From Pseudomonas bharatica CSV86 (lineage in GTDB: Bacteria; Pseudomonadota; Gammaproteobacteria; Pseudomonadales; Pseudomonadaceae), in contig NZ_AMWJ02000002.1 in assembly GCF_000319305.2 (NCBI RefSeq), positions 372,001 to 436,000 on the forward strand: 64,000 nt of DNA, written 5' to 3'. Positions 39,712 through 54,181 of the stretch are shown here, piece by piece. The position numbers were made by a program, and so were the translations under genes. The notes beneath the pieces were generated by a model that saw only the letters and a program-made list of their open reading frames with translations, was not told the DNA's origin and ran no database searches. The number at the start of each line of letters is the position of its first letter. Within the stretch, counting starts at the first letter, position 1.

Positions 39712-41859
39712 TTAATTTTTTTTTACCCCGATTCCGCTCTGAAAATCTTCAATAATTCTTTTTTCAAACAATCCATCAGCATATCGCTTTAGTTCAGGGC
39801 CACGCAACCTTTGAATTACAACATCAAGAGATTCATCCTTACCGAAGAGACTCCTCTGCATTAATCTTTCAGTAATCTCAGTTGGCAAACCATATTCCTC
39901 AAGAGAGGAAAAACTGTCAGGCTGAAATAAATGCTCAATCGAGGCCGCAAAGGGAATATAGTTACACCCACTCAGCCCTCTCGCCGCCAATACAAAGGCT
40001 GCAATATCATTTAAAGCAGAAAGATATTTAGGGTAGTTAAAAGATGCCCACCCACGTATGAAAGCGAGTACATTCTCAACCGCCTCATCGGCTGCCGAGC
40101 CATACTCCATCTGATTGATAATTTTCTGCTTTCTAAATACCGGGACGCTCTTGAGCCTAAACAAATCCCATATCCACTTCGTCATCATACTAGATGTTCT
40201 CATTGCTGCTCTACGCGCCGACTGAGCACCACCCAGCTTTTCCCAAATTATCTCGGACGAGAACCTTAATTCATCATAAGTAGGGCGAGCAACCCAAGAG
40301 CACTGCATAAGAGAGCGGATATCCAACTCATGCAAATACTTGGCTGTATCAATCAAATATTCCGGCTCGATCCCCGAGTGAGCCTTCAAAATGGCCACAG
40401 GTAAAAAATTCTGCTTCGTGAGTCTCTCAACTTTTTCCTCTAATCCAGTTGGCAAATCATCCTTACTCATTTGAAGTAGCAAGCTGCTTGGAGTTGCATC
40501 AGTAGGGTTGAGTGCGGGTATATCTACGAATGGCAAATCTTCTTCAGGCGGAGCCTCAAATAAGTATACATTCCCGACAAAATGACGAAACATCCGCCCA
40601 GAGCGACCTTTGATATTGTTAAAAGTGAAAAAGTCCAGCGGCTGCCGATTCAGTTTATTGTCGTATATAATGACGTTTTTCGCCGCTGTATTTACACCTT
40701 CAATCAGAGTTGAAGTACAGAGCAATATTTTTAACTTACCCTCCTCAAAAGCTCGAATCATGAAGCGCCCTAAAGACCTAGGTAGCCGTCCATGATGGAT
40801 GCCGATGCCATACTTTAAGCCGACAGAAACTAACCAATCGTGATGGTAATGTTTAGCAGTCCAACCAGCTGCCTCTATGAGCTCTTCATCACCCGTTTGC
40901 TGGAGTTCTCTATTCTCGAGATACTCGCTCAATACAGTCCTTGTGCTTGATGGAGATTGACAATAAATCATTGTCTGACCATCCAGTCGGTCCAGTAGAC
41001 CCGCAAGCGCTAAAGCCTTGTTAGGCTTTTTCTTGATATGATGCAACTCAACAGCAACCGTCTGAAAATTCTCCACAACAAAACTGCATTCAACCTTGTT
41101 GTAAACCTCTTCAGGGATAGCCTTTATAGAGGGACCGAGCAAATAAAACTGAGCACCAGTCCTTGATAGCGCCAAAAACGCCTGATTCAGCAGAGTAGCT
41201 CTATCCCCCTCTCCAGATATCGATAATTTGTAGAACTCATCAATCACAAAGAAATCAATACTAGGAAGCTTGCCCTCAATACTAAGAAACCGTTCCTGAG
41301 CAAGAACAAATATATTACGCCCTTCTATTTTTTGATTTGCAGATGTGACAATTGAGTATCTATCTACAAACCTCGAAACGCGTCTCCTAGTTTCTTCCAC
41401 CAACGCCAAGGTCGGCACAATTAAAACTATATTTGAAAAATCCTTAGCCGAGATCAACAAATCCACCAACAGACTTTTACCAAAAGAAGTTGGTGCACTT
41501 AAAATAACTGACTCTCCAGCCATGAGCTTACGCAAAACTTTGGCTTGGGCACTGTGAATGACAAAGTCACTCATCTCTCCGTCCGCTCTGTGAGCAGCGT
41601 GCATCATTGCACTTCGCAGAGACAGATCAGACAAACTTTCCACATAAGGATATAACCCAACCTGCATGGCAAGCTCATCAACTATTTCTCGATAGCCATG
41701 AACCAATATGAGTTCGCTATCCAAAGCCCTTATTACTAATTCACGACCCAATTCAACGTTTTCGACACAAATTTTCGCAATATTTGAAACAAGATAAAAT
41801 GGTGACTCGACTAACCGCTCCCCTTTAAGGGCCGCTCTGACCTCATTAATATCCATCAT
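39712..41859 (-). CDS. hamB: Hachiman antiphage helicase HamB
   Basis: A 715-residue superfamily 2 helicase, partner of HamA. Walker A is APTSFGKS (about 122-129), motif II is VIDEFYK (205-211, so DEFY rather than DEAD/DEAH), and the motif V-VI region reads TLIEGVNTAAKN and NIKGRSGRMFR. In Hachiman, HamB senses damaged or foreign DNA and releases HamA to degrade DNA. The gene starts in an ATGA overlap with hamA, so the two are translationally coupled. Base composition is markedly AT-rich compared with the surrounding genome, pointing to horizontal transfer. Confidence 0.9.
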   Translation of the reverse strand: MMDINEVRAALKGERLVESPFYLVSNIAKICVENVELGRELVIRALDSELILVHGYREIVDELAMQVGLYPYVESLSDLSLRSAMMHAAHRADGEMSDFVIHSAQAKVLRKLMAGESVILSAPTSFGKSLLVDLLISAKDFSNIVLIVPTLALVEETRRRVSRFVDRYSIVTSANQKIEGRNIFVLAQERFLSIEGKLPSIDFFVIDEFYKLSISGEGDRATLLNQAFLALSRTGAQFYLLGPSIKAIPEEVYNKVECSFVVENFQTVAVELHHIKKKPNKALALAGLLDRLDGQTMIYCQSPSSTRTVLSEYLENRELQQTGDEELIEAAGWTAKHYHHDWLVSVGLKYGIGIHHGRLPRSLGRFMIRAFEEGKLKILLCTSTLIEGVNTAAKNVIIYDNKLNRQPLDFFTFNNIKGRSGRMFRHFVGNVYLFEAPPEEDLPFVDIPALNPTDATPSSLLLQMSKDDLPTGLEEKVERLTKQNFLPVAILKAHSGIEPEYLIDTAKYLHELDIRSLMQCSWVARPTYDELRFSSEIIWEKLGGAQSARRAAMRTSSMMTKWIWDLFRLKSVPVFRKQKIINQMEYGSAADEAVENVLAFIRGWASFNYPKYLSALNDIAAFVLAARGLSGCNYIPFAASIEHLFQPDSFSSLEEYGLPTEITERLMQRSLFGKDESLDVVIQRLRGPELKRYADGLFEKRIIEDFQSGIGVKKN

Positions 41860-42725
41860 AATTGAAGCGCCTTCAACCTAGTATCCATGGCAGAAATTAG
41901 TTCTTTCTTATCTTTAAGCGGTATAAGGATCACATGAACCGTAACCGGCAAATCCGAACCAAATTTATCCCGATATTGTGCACCAAGTTTTTCTCGAAGA
42001 TTTTTATATGCAATGGCCACTTCAGCCTTAAGGCAATTCAAATAATCAGAATTAGATTCACTAGAGCCTTCAACCGCTTGACTATCATAAGTAAGCAGTA
42101 TTGGTATGCAGGCCTTTTTGAAAACTTGATCCAACGACACATTACTACTGAGTAGTTTTTTTAGAGATTCTGCCTCAGGCCATTCTGGGTCAATTTTATT
42201 TTGAATCAATATAAACTCAGTACGCAAATAATCCGTTGCCAGATGATCAACAATCTCTTTGCACACGTCATATATAGCCCTAGTGATATCATTATAAAAT
42301 TTAGTTTCACCTATCCATAGCTCTAGCCCATCTCTCCCCTTCACTACATGAACGGCATCAAAGCCCTTTACCGTTTCATTAGCCGAAGACTTATAATAAA
42401 TCTTACTAACTGCAGGCAAAGTTTTATAAACCTGCCTGATAGCTATATGCAAAAAAATCTCACCAAACTCGCCACGCAACCCATACTTTTCGGACTGGTA
42501 AACGATTTTCGCAGCTTTTTTTGTCATACGGATCGCGTTATAGTGCCCAATCTCTTCCAACTCTGAGTAATTCAAAGCGAATTCCGGAAGCCATTCCATT
42601 ACATGATTTGCTAACTGATCTCTCCGCCACACCCCGCGCTCGAACCCTGCACACAATGCTAGATCATCACCAGCAGCATCAATTTCATGCACGACCAAAC
42701 TTAGAAATTGTTCTGGATGGTTCAT
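41856..42725 (-). CDS. hamA: Hachiman effector HamA (DUF1837 nuclease)
   Basis: A 289-residue DUF1837 protein. A PD-(D/E)xK-like core is visible: GEFGEIFLHIA (residues 85-95), then Asp123 in KGFDAVHV and Glu140-Thr-Lys142 in LELWIGETKFY. HamA is the DNase of Hachiman, held inactive by HamB until infection. The gene precedes hamB with a four-base overlap. The ribosome site is weak. The frame is AT-rich with Pseudomonas-atypical codons such as AAA, TTA and ATA. Confidence 0.9.
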   Translation of the reverse strand: MNHPEQFLSLVVHEIDAAGDDLALCAGFERGVWRRDQLANHVMEWLPEFALNYSELEEIGHYNAIRMTKKAAKIVYQSEKYGLRGEFGEIFLHIAIRQVYKTLPAVSKIYYKSSANETVKGFDAVHVVKGRDGLELWIGETKFYNDITRAIYDVCKEIVDHLATDYLRTEFILIQNKIDPEWPEAESLKKLLSSNVSLDQVFKKACIPILLTYDSQAVEGSSESNSDYLNCLKAEVAIAYKNLREKLGAQYRDKFGSDLPVTVHVILIPLKDKKELISAMDTRLKALQL

Positions 42726-42863
42726 GAGAAATTTCCAGTAAATTTCAGTACGGCTTCCGAATCGCTCATCCTCACTCCTTGAATAAAAATAACCTAATTT
42801 GTCCTAACTACAAAATTGCACGCAATGACTTCTCAAACCCGTATCAAAATATAAAGAAAGGGG

Positions 42864-42897
42864 ACAGATCTATTTTTGGTCGATCTACCCCACCCCT
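42864..42897. repeat. GGGGACAGATC inverted repeat
   Basis: GGGGACAGATC (42869-42879) is answered by GATCTACCCC with a TATTTTT-containing loop. This resembles the palindromes often found beside RAYT transposases, and the unit at 37096-37157. It lies just downstream of the HsdR-like gene and could act as its terminator. Confidence 0.55.
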
Positions 42898-43983
42898 TCA
42901 TTCGTAGAGAGAAATAGTCCCCTTCAGCTGATCAGCAAACCCATAAATATCATCCACCGACCCTATCGGATGGCGCGTTTCGTTTTTTTCCTGATCAAAG
43001 ACACCGATATATTTTTGACTACGATTGAAGTGCAAGCGACAAATCGGCTTACGGTTGTTGTCATCGAGCAATATCCCGAAGTAGCTCTGAGTATCGCGAT
43101 GCACGATCCGCTTGGCATCTACGACTGCTCGAACAATCGCCTTTACAATATGGAAGCCCTCCAACTCTTCAAGAGTTGTCTGAACCCGGTCTTCACTGGT
43201 GCTTTCGGCTGACTCTTTTTCAGATTCATTCTGTGCAGTAGCCGCCATAGCGAAAGAGGGCTCCGGTGCACCACTCATCGCTGACTTCAGGCGATCATTT
43301 ACCTGGTCCCCAAGGAATTGACTGGCAGCTTTCCGCGTCAATGTGGTGAATTGCTCCCGCACCTTCTGCGTAATCATGCCTTCATAGACACGGGCGGCGA
43401 AGAACTTGACGAAGTCCTCGTCAGGCTGACTGAACTGCGCAGCCATCTCTTTCTTGATCTGCCCGACATACTTCAGCTCACCCGCCGCACTGATGATCGA
43501 ATCAACATCAAATGCGGACTTGGTGAGCTTCTGAAGCTCAGGAAGCGCATGCTCATCCAAATCAAGCAGATCGAGCTCCAGAAAGGGCTTCTCGTCCATC
43601 TTGTTGGGCGCATCAAGGTCAGTGAAGAATTTATATACCTGGCCGTTAGTCAGAATCGAGATACGAGCACTGGTGACATGGAAATACCGGAAAAGCTGGC
43701 TCGCGTGATTAATATTCAGCGGCTCACCAATCTTCTTGCACTCGATCAAGATCTGAATTTCGCCCCCTTTGCGGATGGCGTAGTCGATCTTCTCGCCCTT
43801 TTTCGTGCCGACGTCGCACACGTACTCAGGCGTCACCTCGGACGGGTCGAACACGTCGTACCCAAGGACGGAGTTGATGAAAGGCATGACAAAGGCGATC
43901 TTGGTCGCCTCTTCTGTCTGGATTGCGGGTCCTTGCTGGCGGATCTTTGCCGATAACGCGTTCAGTCGCTCTACGAATTCCAT
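42898..43983 (-). CDS. HsdR_N-like (type I restriction) orphan nuclease
   Basis: A 361-residue protein resembling solitary 'type I restriction endonuclease' proteins of prophages and islands. The N-terminal half has a PD-(D/E)xK layout: Asp in EKIDYAIRKGGEIQILIECKK supplies D-(x)n-ExK. A C-terminal domain with KPICRLHFNRSQKYIGVF follows. No methylase, specificity or motor gene is adjacent. AAGGAG lies seven bases before ATG 43983. Base composition is intermediate between hamAB and the core genome. It lies directly downstream of ffs and may be a stand-alone defence gene. Confidence 0.72.
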   Translation of the reverse strand: MEFVERLNALSAKIRQQGPAIQTEEATKIAFVMPFINSVLGYDVFDPSEVTPEYVCDVGTKKGEKIDYAIRKGGEIQILIECKKIGEPLNINHASQLFRYFHVTSARISILTNGQVYKFFTDLDAPNKMDEKPFLELDLLDLDEHALPELQKLTKSAFDVDSIISAAGELKYVGQIKKEMAAQFSQPDEDFVKFFAARVYEGMITQKVREQFTTLTRKAASQFLGDQVNDRLKSAMSGAPEPSFAMAATAQNESEKESAESTSEDRVQTTLEELEGFHIVKAIVRAVVDAKRIVHRDTQSYFGILLDDNNRKPICRLHFNRSQKYIGVFDQEKNETRHPIGSVDDIYGFADQLKGTISLYE

Positions 43984-44150
43984 ATCTAGCTCCTTGCTCA
44001 GAAGCCTCATCGTAGTAGCACCTTCACGCTACTGGCAATTGGAAATCACGGGAAAGCGAGCACCCCAGATAAACGGGCGCAAGGGAAAAGAGGAAGAAGG
44101 CAGGGAGACAGAGGCCCGAAAACGATTTTTCCGACCCCAGAAATGGAGGC

Positions 44151-44254
44151 GGCCCCACCAGCCACACCCCGGCACACAATGTTCCCGCTATGGCTGCTCC
44201 CTTCCGGGCCTGACCAGGTTTACGGGTAATCGTTGCGGGGGGACCGATGGGGCC
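44151..44254 (-). ncRNA. ffs: 4.5S signal recognition particle RNA
   Basis: On the minus strand the sequence begins GGCCCCATCGGTCCCCCCGC and contains the conserved SRP loop CAGGCCCGGAAGGGAGCAGC. It closes with GGTGGGGCC pairing with the 5' end. Length, about 104 bases, fits the small bacterial SRP RNA that binds Ffh. It lies after ligA on the same strand, with its own promoter. Confidence 0.95.
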
Positions 44255-44292
44255 ACCATTACGCAGCTCGCCATCTGGTGACGAGCCGCGCC

Positions 44293-44320
44293 ATTGTACC
44301 GGTCTGAGGCAGAGTTACAA
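44293..44320 (-). promoter_or_regulatory. Promoter of ffs
   Basis: On the minus strand, TTGTAA (-35) and TACAAT (-10) are 16 bases apart. Transcription would start about 30-35 bases before the mature 5' end, so a leader must be trimmed, as for E. coli 4.5S RNA. Confidence 0.65.
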
Positions 44321-44487
44321 CCTTTGGGTGAGAAAAAATCATCATTTCTCAAGGACTTGTCCGAAGCGAGGGGCTCGCTGCGTGACGCTGTCGGGGGCCT
44401 GGGCACCAGTTGTGTCAGGCATACCGGAATGGGGCTGACTGTGAGGGGCGGCGAACCACTGCGATCAGGAGGTTGAATTCACTGACG

Positions 44488-44517
44488 CAATCGCTGGCAA
44501 GCCAGCTCCCACAGGGG
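44488..44517. repeat. Single (half) REP
   Basis: One REP core preceded by GAATTCACTGACGCAATC, matching the right half of the GTGAATTCAC-spacer form. The partner copy is missing. It sits ten bases after the ligA stop. Confidence 0.85.
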
Positions 44518-44527
44518 CCCGCGGAGC

Positions 44528-47037
<2,510 letters not shown>

Positions 47038-47060
47038 TTCGCGTCTCTCTGTAAGCACAA

Positions 47061-47077
47061 GGGCCGCTAAGCGGCCC
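47061..47077 (-). terminator. Hairpin after zipA
   Basis: A perfect palindrome GGGCCGC-TTA-GCGGCCC lies 22 bases after the zipA stop. It is followed on the minus strand by TTGTGCTT, a weak T-tract. Confidence 0.55.
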
Positions 47078-47098
47078 CTGTGGTATCAACTGCGTGCT

Positions 47099-47971
47099 TC
47101 AGCGTTTCTGGGTCAGAGCGCGGCGCTCGAATTCGACGATGCGCTGGCGGTAGTGTTCGATGGTCTGCGCGGTCATGACGCTGCGCTGGTCATCCTTGAG
47201 TTCGCCATTGAGTTCGTGGGCCAGCTTGCGTGCGGCAGCCACCATCACGTCGAAGGCCTGCTTCGGATGACGCGGGCCCGGCAGGCCGAGGAAGAAGCTG
47301 ACGGCGCGGGTGCTGAAGTGGTCGATGTCGTCCAGGTCGAAGACGCCCGGCTTGACGGCGTTGGCCATGGAGAACAGGACTTCGCCGTTGCCGGCCATGC
47401 TTTCGTGACGGTGGAAGATGTCCATTTCGCCGAAGCGCAGGCCGCTCTCGAGGATGTTCTGCAGCAGGGCCGGGCCCTTGAAGCCGCCTTCGTCGCGGGA
47501 GATGACGCTGATCACCAGCACTTCCTCGACCGGTGGCAGTTCCTTGCCTTCAGCGGCGGTACCGTAGCCGGTGGTCGTGGTGGTGCGGGTGTTTTCCGCC
47601 GGGAAGTCGTCTTCGGCGTCGGCGAACAGGTCAGGCTCGCGCGGTTCGGCGCTGAGGGCGAGGTCGCCCTGCAGCGGCTCGCCGCGCTTGCCACGCTTGC
47701 TGGCCTTGCCCGCCTTGGGCTCGCGCGCCGGGGCGCTCATCGAAGGCAGGTCGTCTTCGTCGAGTTGCGGTTCCTGGTGCGTGTCCAGCACGCGGGACGG
47801 GCCGAGCACTTCGGCGTTGCTGTCGTCGTCAGGAAGATTGGAGAAGCTGCGGTCCAGACGGAATTTCAACTTGCCCTTGCCACCGCGCATGCGGCGCCAG
47901 CCGTCGAAGAGAATACCGGCGATAACTATGATGCCGATGACGATCAGCCATTCGCGCAGACCGATTTCCAT
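47099..47971 (-). CDS. zipA: Cell division protein ZipA
   Basis: A 290-residue inner-membrane protein that tethers FtsZ. One N-terminal membrane segment ([18 protein letters not shown]) precedes a charged, flexible linker to about residue 150. The C-terminal FtsZ-binding domain includes [19 protein letters not shown] and [15 protein letters not shown]. It lies between smc and ligA, the usual pseudomonad order. Confidence 0.94.
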   Translation of the reverse strand: MEIGLREWLIVIGIIVIAGILFDGWRRMRGGKGKLKFRLDRSFSNLPDDDSNAEVLGPSRVLDTHQEPQLDEDDLPSMSAPAREPKAGKASKRGKRGEPLQGDLALSAEPREPDLFADAEDDFPAENTRTTTTTGYGTAAEGKELPPVEEVLVISVISRDEGGFKGPALLQNILESGLRFGEMDIFHRHESMAGNGEVLFSMANAVKPGVFDLDDIDHFSTRAVSFFLGLPGPRHPKQAFDVMVAAARKLAHELNGELKDDQRSVMTAQTIEHYRQRIVEFERRALTQKR

Positions 47972-48000
47972 GTAATCCCGTGCCTCTGTAAAAAATGCTG

Positions 48001-48025
48001 AAAAATAAAAGGGTTAAAACCCTTT
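48001..48025 (-). terminator. Terminator after smc
   Basis: On the minus strand, AAAGGGTT-TT-AACCCTTT is a perfect 8-bp stem followed by TATTTTT. It lies between smc and zipA. Confidence 0.7.
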
Positions 48026-48172
48026 AAAACGTGGCGCCAACTCTATGTTCTGACTGACGTTTTACCCACGCACGAAAAATTGACATTAAGCTAGCACGAC
48101 CAAAGATAACTTTACACCGTCTAGGCCACTTGACCGGCGCATTTGCCCAAAGATCGTGCATAAACTCCCGTT

Positions 48173-51661
<3,489 letters not shown>

Positions 51662-51663
51662 GG

Positions 51664-52323
51664 TCAGTCGGCCACCAGGGCCGAGAGCACCAGCTCGCAG
51701 CTGCGGCTGCAGTAGGTACTCAACACCTCACGGACCTTGGCCAGGTCACGGGCGACCACGGCCTGCAGCAACTGGGCGAAGAGCACGAGGAAGTCGTTCA
51801 TCTGCGCCTTGCGTCGGTCCAGCGCCAGGTAATAGGCACGGCTCATGGCCGGCTGCAGGTTCTCGACGGTCTCCTGCAGGTAGGGGTTGTTGGCGAAGGG
51901 GTAGGCGGCGCGCATAACCGCGAAGCTTTCCTCGACGAAGGTCTGGATGTCCTTGCGCGCGCAGGCCTCGGTGAGCCGTTGCTGGATGCCGAGGAACGGC
52001 GCCAGGTCGGCCTGGCTCTGGTGCCCGGTGGCGACCGAGTTGCCCAGCAGGATGTACAGCTCGCCCATCAGCGCGCAGAGGCTGCGCAGGTTGTGCTCGT
52101 TGAGTTCGGTCACGTGGGCGCCACGGCGCGGCAGGATGGTCACCAGGTGACGGCGTTCGAGGATCAGCAGCGCTTCGCGCACCGAGCCGCGGCTGACATT
52201 CAGCGCCTGGGTGACCTTCTGTTCCTGGATGCGTTCGGCAGGCTTGAGTTCGCCCCGGATGATCCGCTCGGCCAGGTAGTGGGCAATTTGCTCGGAGAGG
52301 CTGTCCGGCGCCTTGAACGTCAT
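51664..52323 (-). CDS. GntR-family (FCD) regulator next to xdhABC
   Basis: A 219-residue regulator with an N-terminal winged helix (EQKVTQALNVSRGSVREALLIL) and an FCD effector domain (residues 85-210). The start at 52323 has AAGGAC upstream. It is divergent from xdhA across a 403-base gap, so purine breakdown control is a natural guess, although it is also two bases before smc. The tandem TGAC-N6-GTCA sites in the gap could be its operators. Confidence 0.85.
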   Translation of the reverse strand: MTFKAPDSLSEQIAHYLAERIIRGELKPAERIQEQKVTQALNVSRGSVREALLILERRHLVTILPRRGAHVTELNEHNLRSLCALMGELYILLGNSVATGHQSQADLAPFLGIQQRLTEACARKDIQTFVEESFAVMRAAYPFANNPYLQETVENLQPAMSRAYYLALDRRKAQMNDFLVLFAQLLQAVVARDLAKVREVLSTYCSRSCELVLSALVAD

Positions 52324-52516
52324 GGTTGTCCTTCGCAATCGTTGAACGGCTAAAAACCCGGAAGTGTACCGCAAATGCCCTTTGCCAGCATGTAAGACGC
52401 CGTCAACCTGCACGAGCTTTTCGTGCCTGGCGTACGACTTTTCATGGGTCCGAGGGCATTCCTCAGCGTACGCCCGACTCCCCGCGAAGAATTCCGTCAA
52501 GGCTAGTCGAGGATCG

Positions 52517-52531
52517 GGCATGCTGCTTGCA
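52517..52531 (+). promoter_or_regulatory. Candidate sigma-54 promoter of xdhABC
   Basis: GGCATG-CTGC-TTGCA fits GGCACR-N4-TTGCW with one mismatch and has the invariant GG-N10-GC spacing. It lies about 195 bases before xdhA. Nitrogen control of purine breakdown would make this sensible. The motif is short in a GC-rich genome, so chance is possible. Confidence 0.35.
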
Positions 52532-52626
52532 AACGTTCACTCATCCATCTCAGCGTTTTTCTACGTGATCGGTGCTTAATTGAAGACAGGGAAAAGTGCT
52601 GCGGATGACCGGGCGTGGAAAATTTC

Positions 52627-52665
52627 CTGACCCTTAAGTCAGAAAATCATTGACCGGAAAGTCAA
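52627..52665. promoter_or_regulatory. Tandem TGAC-N6-GTCA operators before xdhA
   Basis: CTGAC-CCTTAA-GTCAG at 52627-52642 and TTGAC-CGGAAA-GTCAA at 52650-52665 are two dyads 23 bases apart centre to centre. They lie 62-100 bases before xdhA. The first is closely matched by TTCCTGACCCAGGAGTCA before the permease gene (60049-60066). Confidence 0.6.
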
Positions 52666-52726
52666 GGCTGAATACATTCCGCCTCAGTCCGCTCAACAAC
52701 AATAAATTCGCTTGTGAGGCCCTTCC

Positions 52727-54181
52727 GTGATCCAGTTTCTCTTGAACCAGGAATTGCGCAGTGAGCATGCCCTGGATCCCAACATGACGGTGCTCGACTA
52801 CCTGCGCGTGCACCTGGGCAAAACCGGCACCAAGGAGGGCTGCGCCAGCGGTGACTGTGGTGCCTGCTCGGTGGTGGTGGCCGAGCTCGACACCGATGCC
52901 CAGGGCAAGGAAAGCCTGCGTTACCGCAGCCTGAACTCCTGCCTGACCTTCGTTTCGTCTCTGCACGGCAAGCAGTTGATCAGCGTCGAGGGCCTCAAGC
53001 ACCAGGGCAAGCTGCACAGCGTGCAACAGGCCCTGGCCGATTGCCATGGTTCGCAATGCGGTTTCTGCACCCCGGGCTTCGTCATGTCGCTGTTCGCCCT
53101 GCAGAAGAACAGCGACGCGCCGGACCTGCACAAGGCCCAGGAAGCCCTGGCCGGCAACCTCTGCCGCTGCACCGGCTACCGCCCTATCCTCGCCGCCGCC
53201 GAGCAATCCTGCTGCCAGGCCAAGCCCGACCAGTTCGATGCCGCCCAGGCGCAGACCATCGAGCGCCTGAAAGCCATCGCCCCGAGCGAAACCGGCGAAC
53301 TGAACAGCGGCGACAAGCGCTGCCTGGTGCCGCTGACCGTAGCCGATCTGGCCGACCTCTACGGCTCGCACCCGGAAGCCCGGCTGCTGGCCGGCGGTAC
53401 CGACCTGGCGCTGGAAGTGACCCAGTTCCACAAGACCCTGCCGGTGATGATCTATGTGGGTAACGTCGCCGAACTCAAGCGCATCGAGCACTTCGACGAC
53501 CGCATCGAGATCGGCGCCGCCACCCCGCTGACCGACTGCTACGACGCCCTCAGCGCCGAGTACCCGGACTTCGGCGAACTGCTGCACCGCTTCGCCTCGC
53601 TGCAGATCCGCAACCAGGGCACCCTGGGCGGCAATATCGGCAACGCTTCGGCAATCGGCGACTCGCCACCCTTGCTGATCGCCCTCGGCGCGCAGTTGGT
53701 GCTGCGCAAGGGCGAGAGCACCCGCACCCTGAAGCTGGAAGACTATTTCATCGACTACCGCATCACCGCGCGCCAGGACAGCGAGTTCATCGAGCGCATC
53801 ATCGTGCCCAAGGCGCGCAGCCACTGGGCGTTCCGCGCCTACAAGGTGTCCAAGCGCCTGGACGACGATATCTCGGCGGTGTGCGCGGCCTTCAACCTGC
53901 GCATCGAGAATGGCGTGATCGAGCAGGCCCGGGTGGCCTTCGGCGGCATGGCGGCGATCCCGAAACGCGCCCGCGCCTGCGAGGCGGCGCTGACCGACAA
54001 GCCGTTCAACCAGGCCACCCTGGAGAAGGCCTGCCAGGCCCTGGGCGAAGACTTCACCCCGCTCTCGGACTTCCGCGCCAGCAAGGAATACCGCCTGCTG
54101 GGCGCGCAGAACCTGCTGCGCAAGTACTTCATCGAACTGCAAACACCGCACATCGAGACCCGGGTGACCGCTTATGTCTAA
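52727..54181 (+). CDS. xdhA: Xanthine dehydrogenase small subunit XdhA
   Basis: A 484-residue subunit carrying two 2Fe-2S clusters and FAD. The N-terminal plant-type cluster is GCASGDCGACSV, and the second is CGFCTPGF with NLCRCTGYRPI. The FAD domain shows RLLAGGTDLALEV and TLGGNIGNASAIGD. Together with XdhB it oxidises hypoxanthine and xanthine to urate with NAD+. It overlaps xdhB by eight bases. Confidence 0.95.
   Translation: MIQFLLNQELRSEHALDPNMTVLDYLRVHLGKTGTKEGCASGDCGACSVVVAELDTDAQGKESLRYRSLNSCLTFVSSLHGKQLISVEGLKHQGKLHSVQQALADCHGSQCGFCTPGFVMSLFALQKNSDAPDLHKAQEALAGNLCRCTGYRPILAAAEQSCCQAKPDQFDAAQAQTIERLKAIAPSETGELNSGDKRCLVPLTVADLADLYGSHPEARLLAGGTDLALEVTQFHKTLPVMIYVGNVAELKRIEHFDDRIEIGAATPLTDCYDALSAEYPDFGELLHRFASLQIRNQGTLGGNIGNASAIGDSPPLLIALGAQLVLRKGESTRTLKLEDYFIDYRITARQDSEFIERIIVPKARSHWAFRAYKVSKRLDDDISAVCAAFNLRIENGVIEQARVAFGGMAAIPKRARACEAALTDKPFNQATLEKACQALGEDFTPLSDFRASKEYRLLGAQNLLRKYFIELQTPHIETRVTAYV

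Noticed and set aside
33845..44150. Prophage or integrative element
   Set aside because: No integrase, structural phage gene or flanking direct repeats were seen; the segment looks like accumulated accessory genes.
52410..52426. NtrC binding site
   Set aside because: The arms GCAC/GTGC are nine bases apart rather than the seven of the NtrC consensus; kept only as an unassigned dyad.
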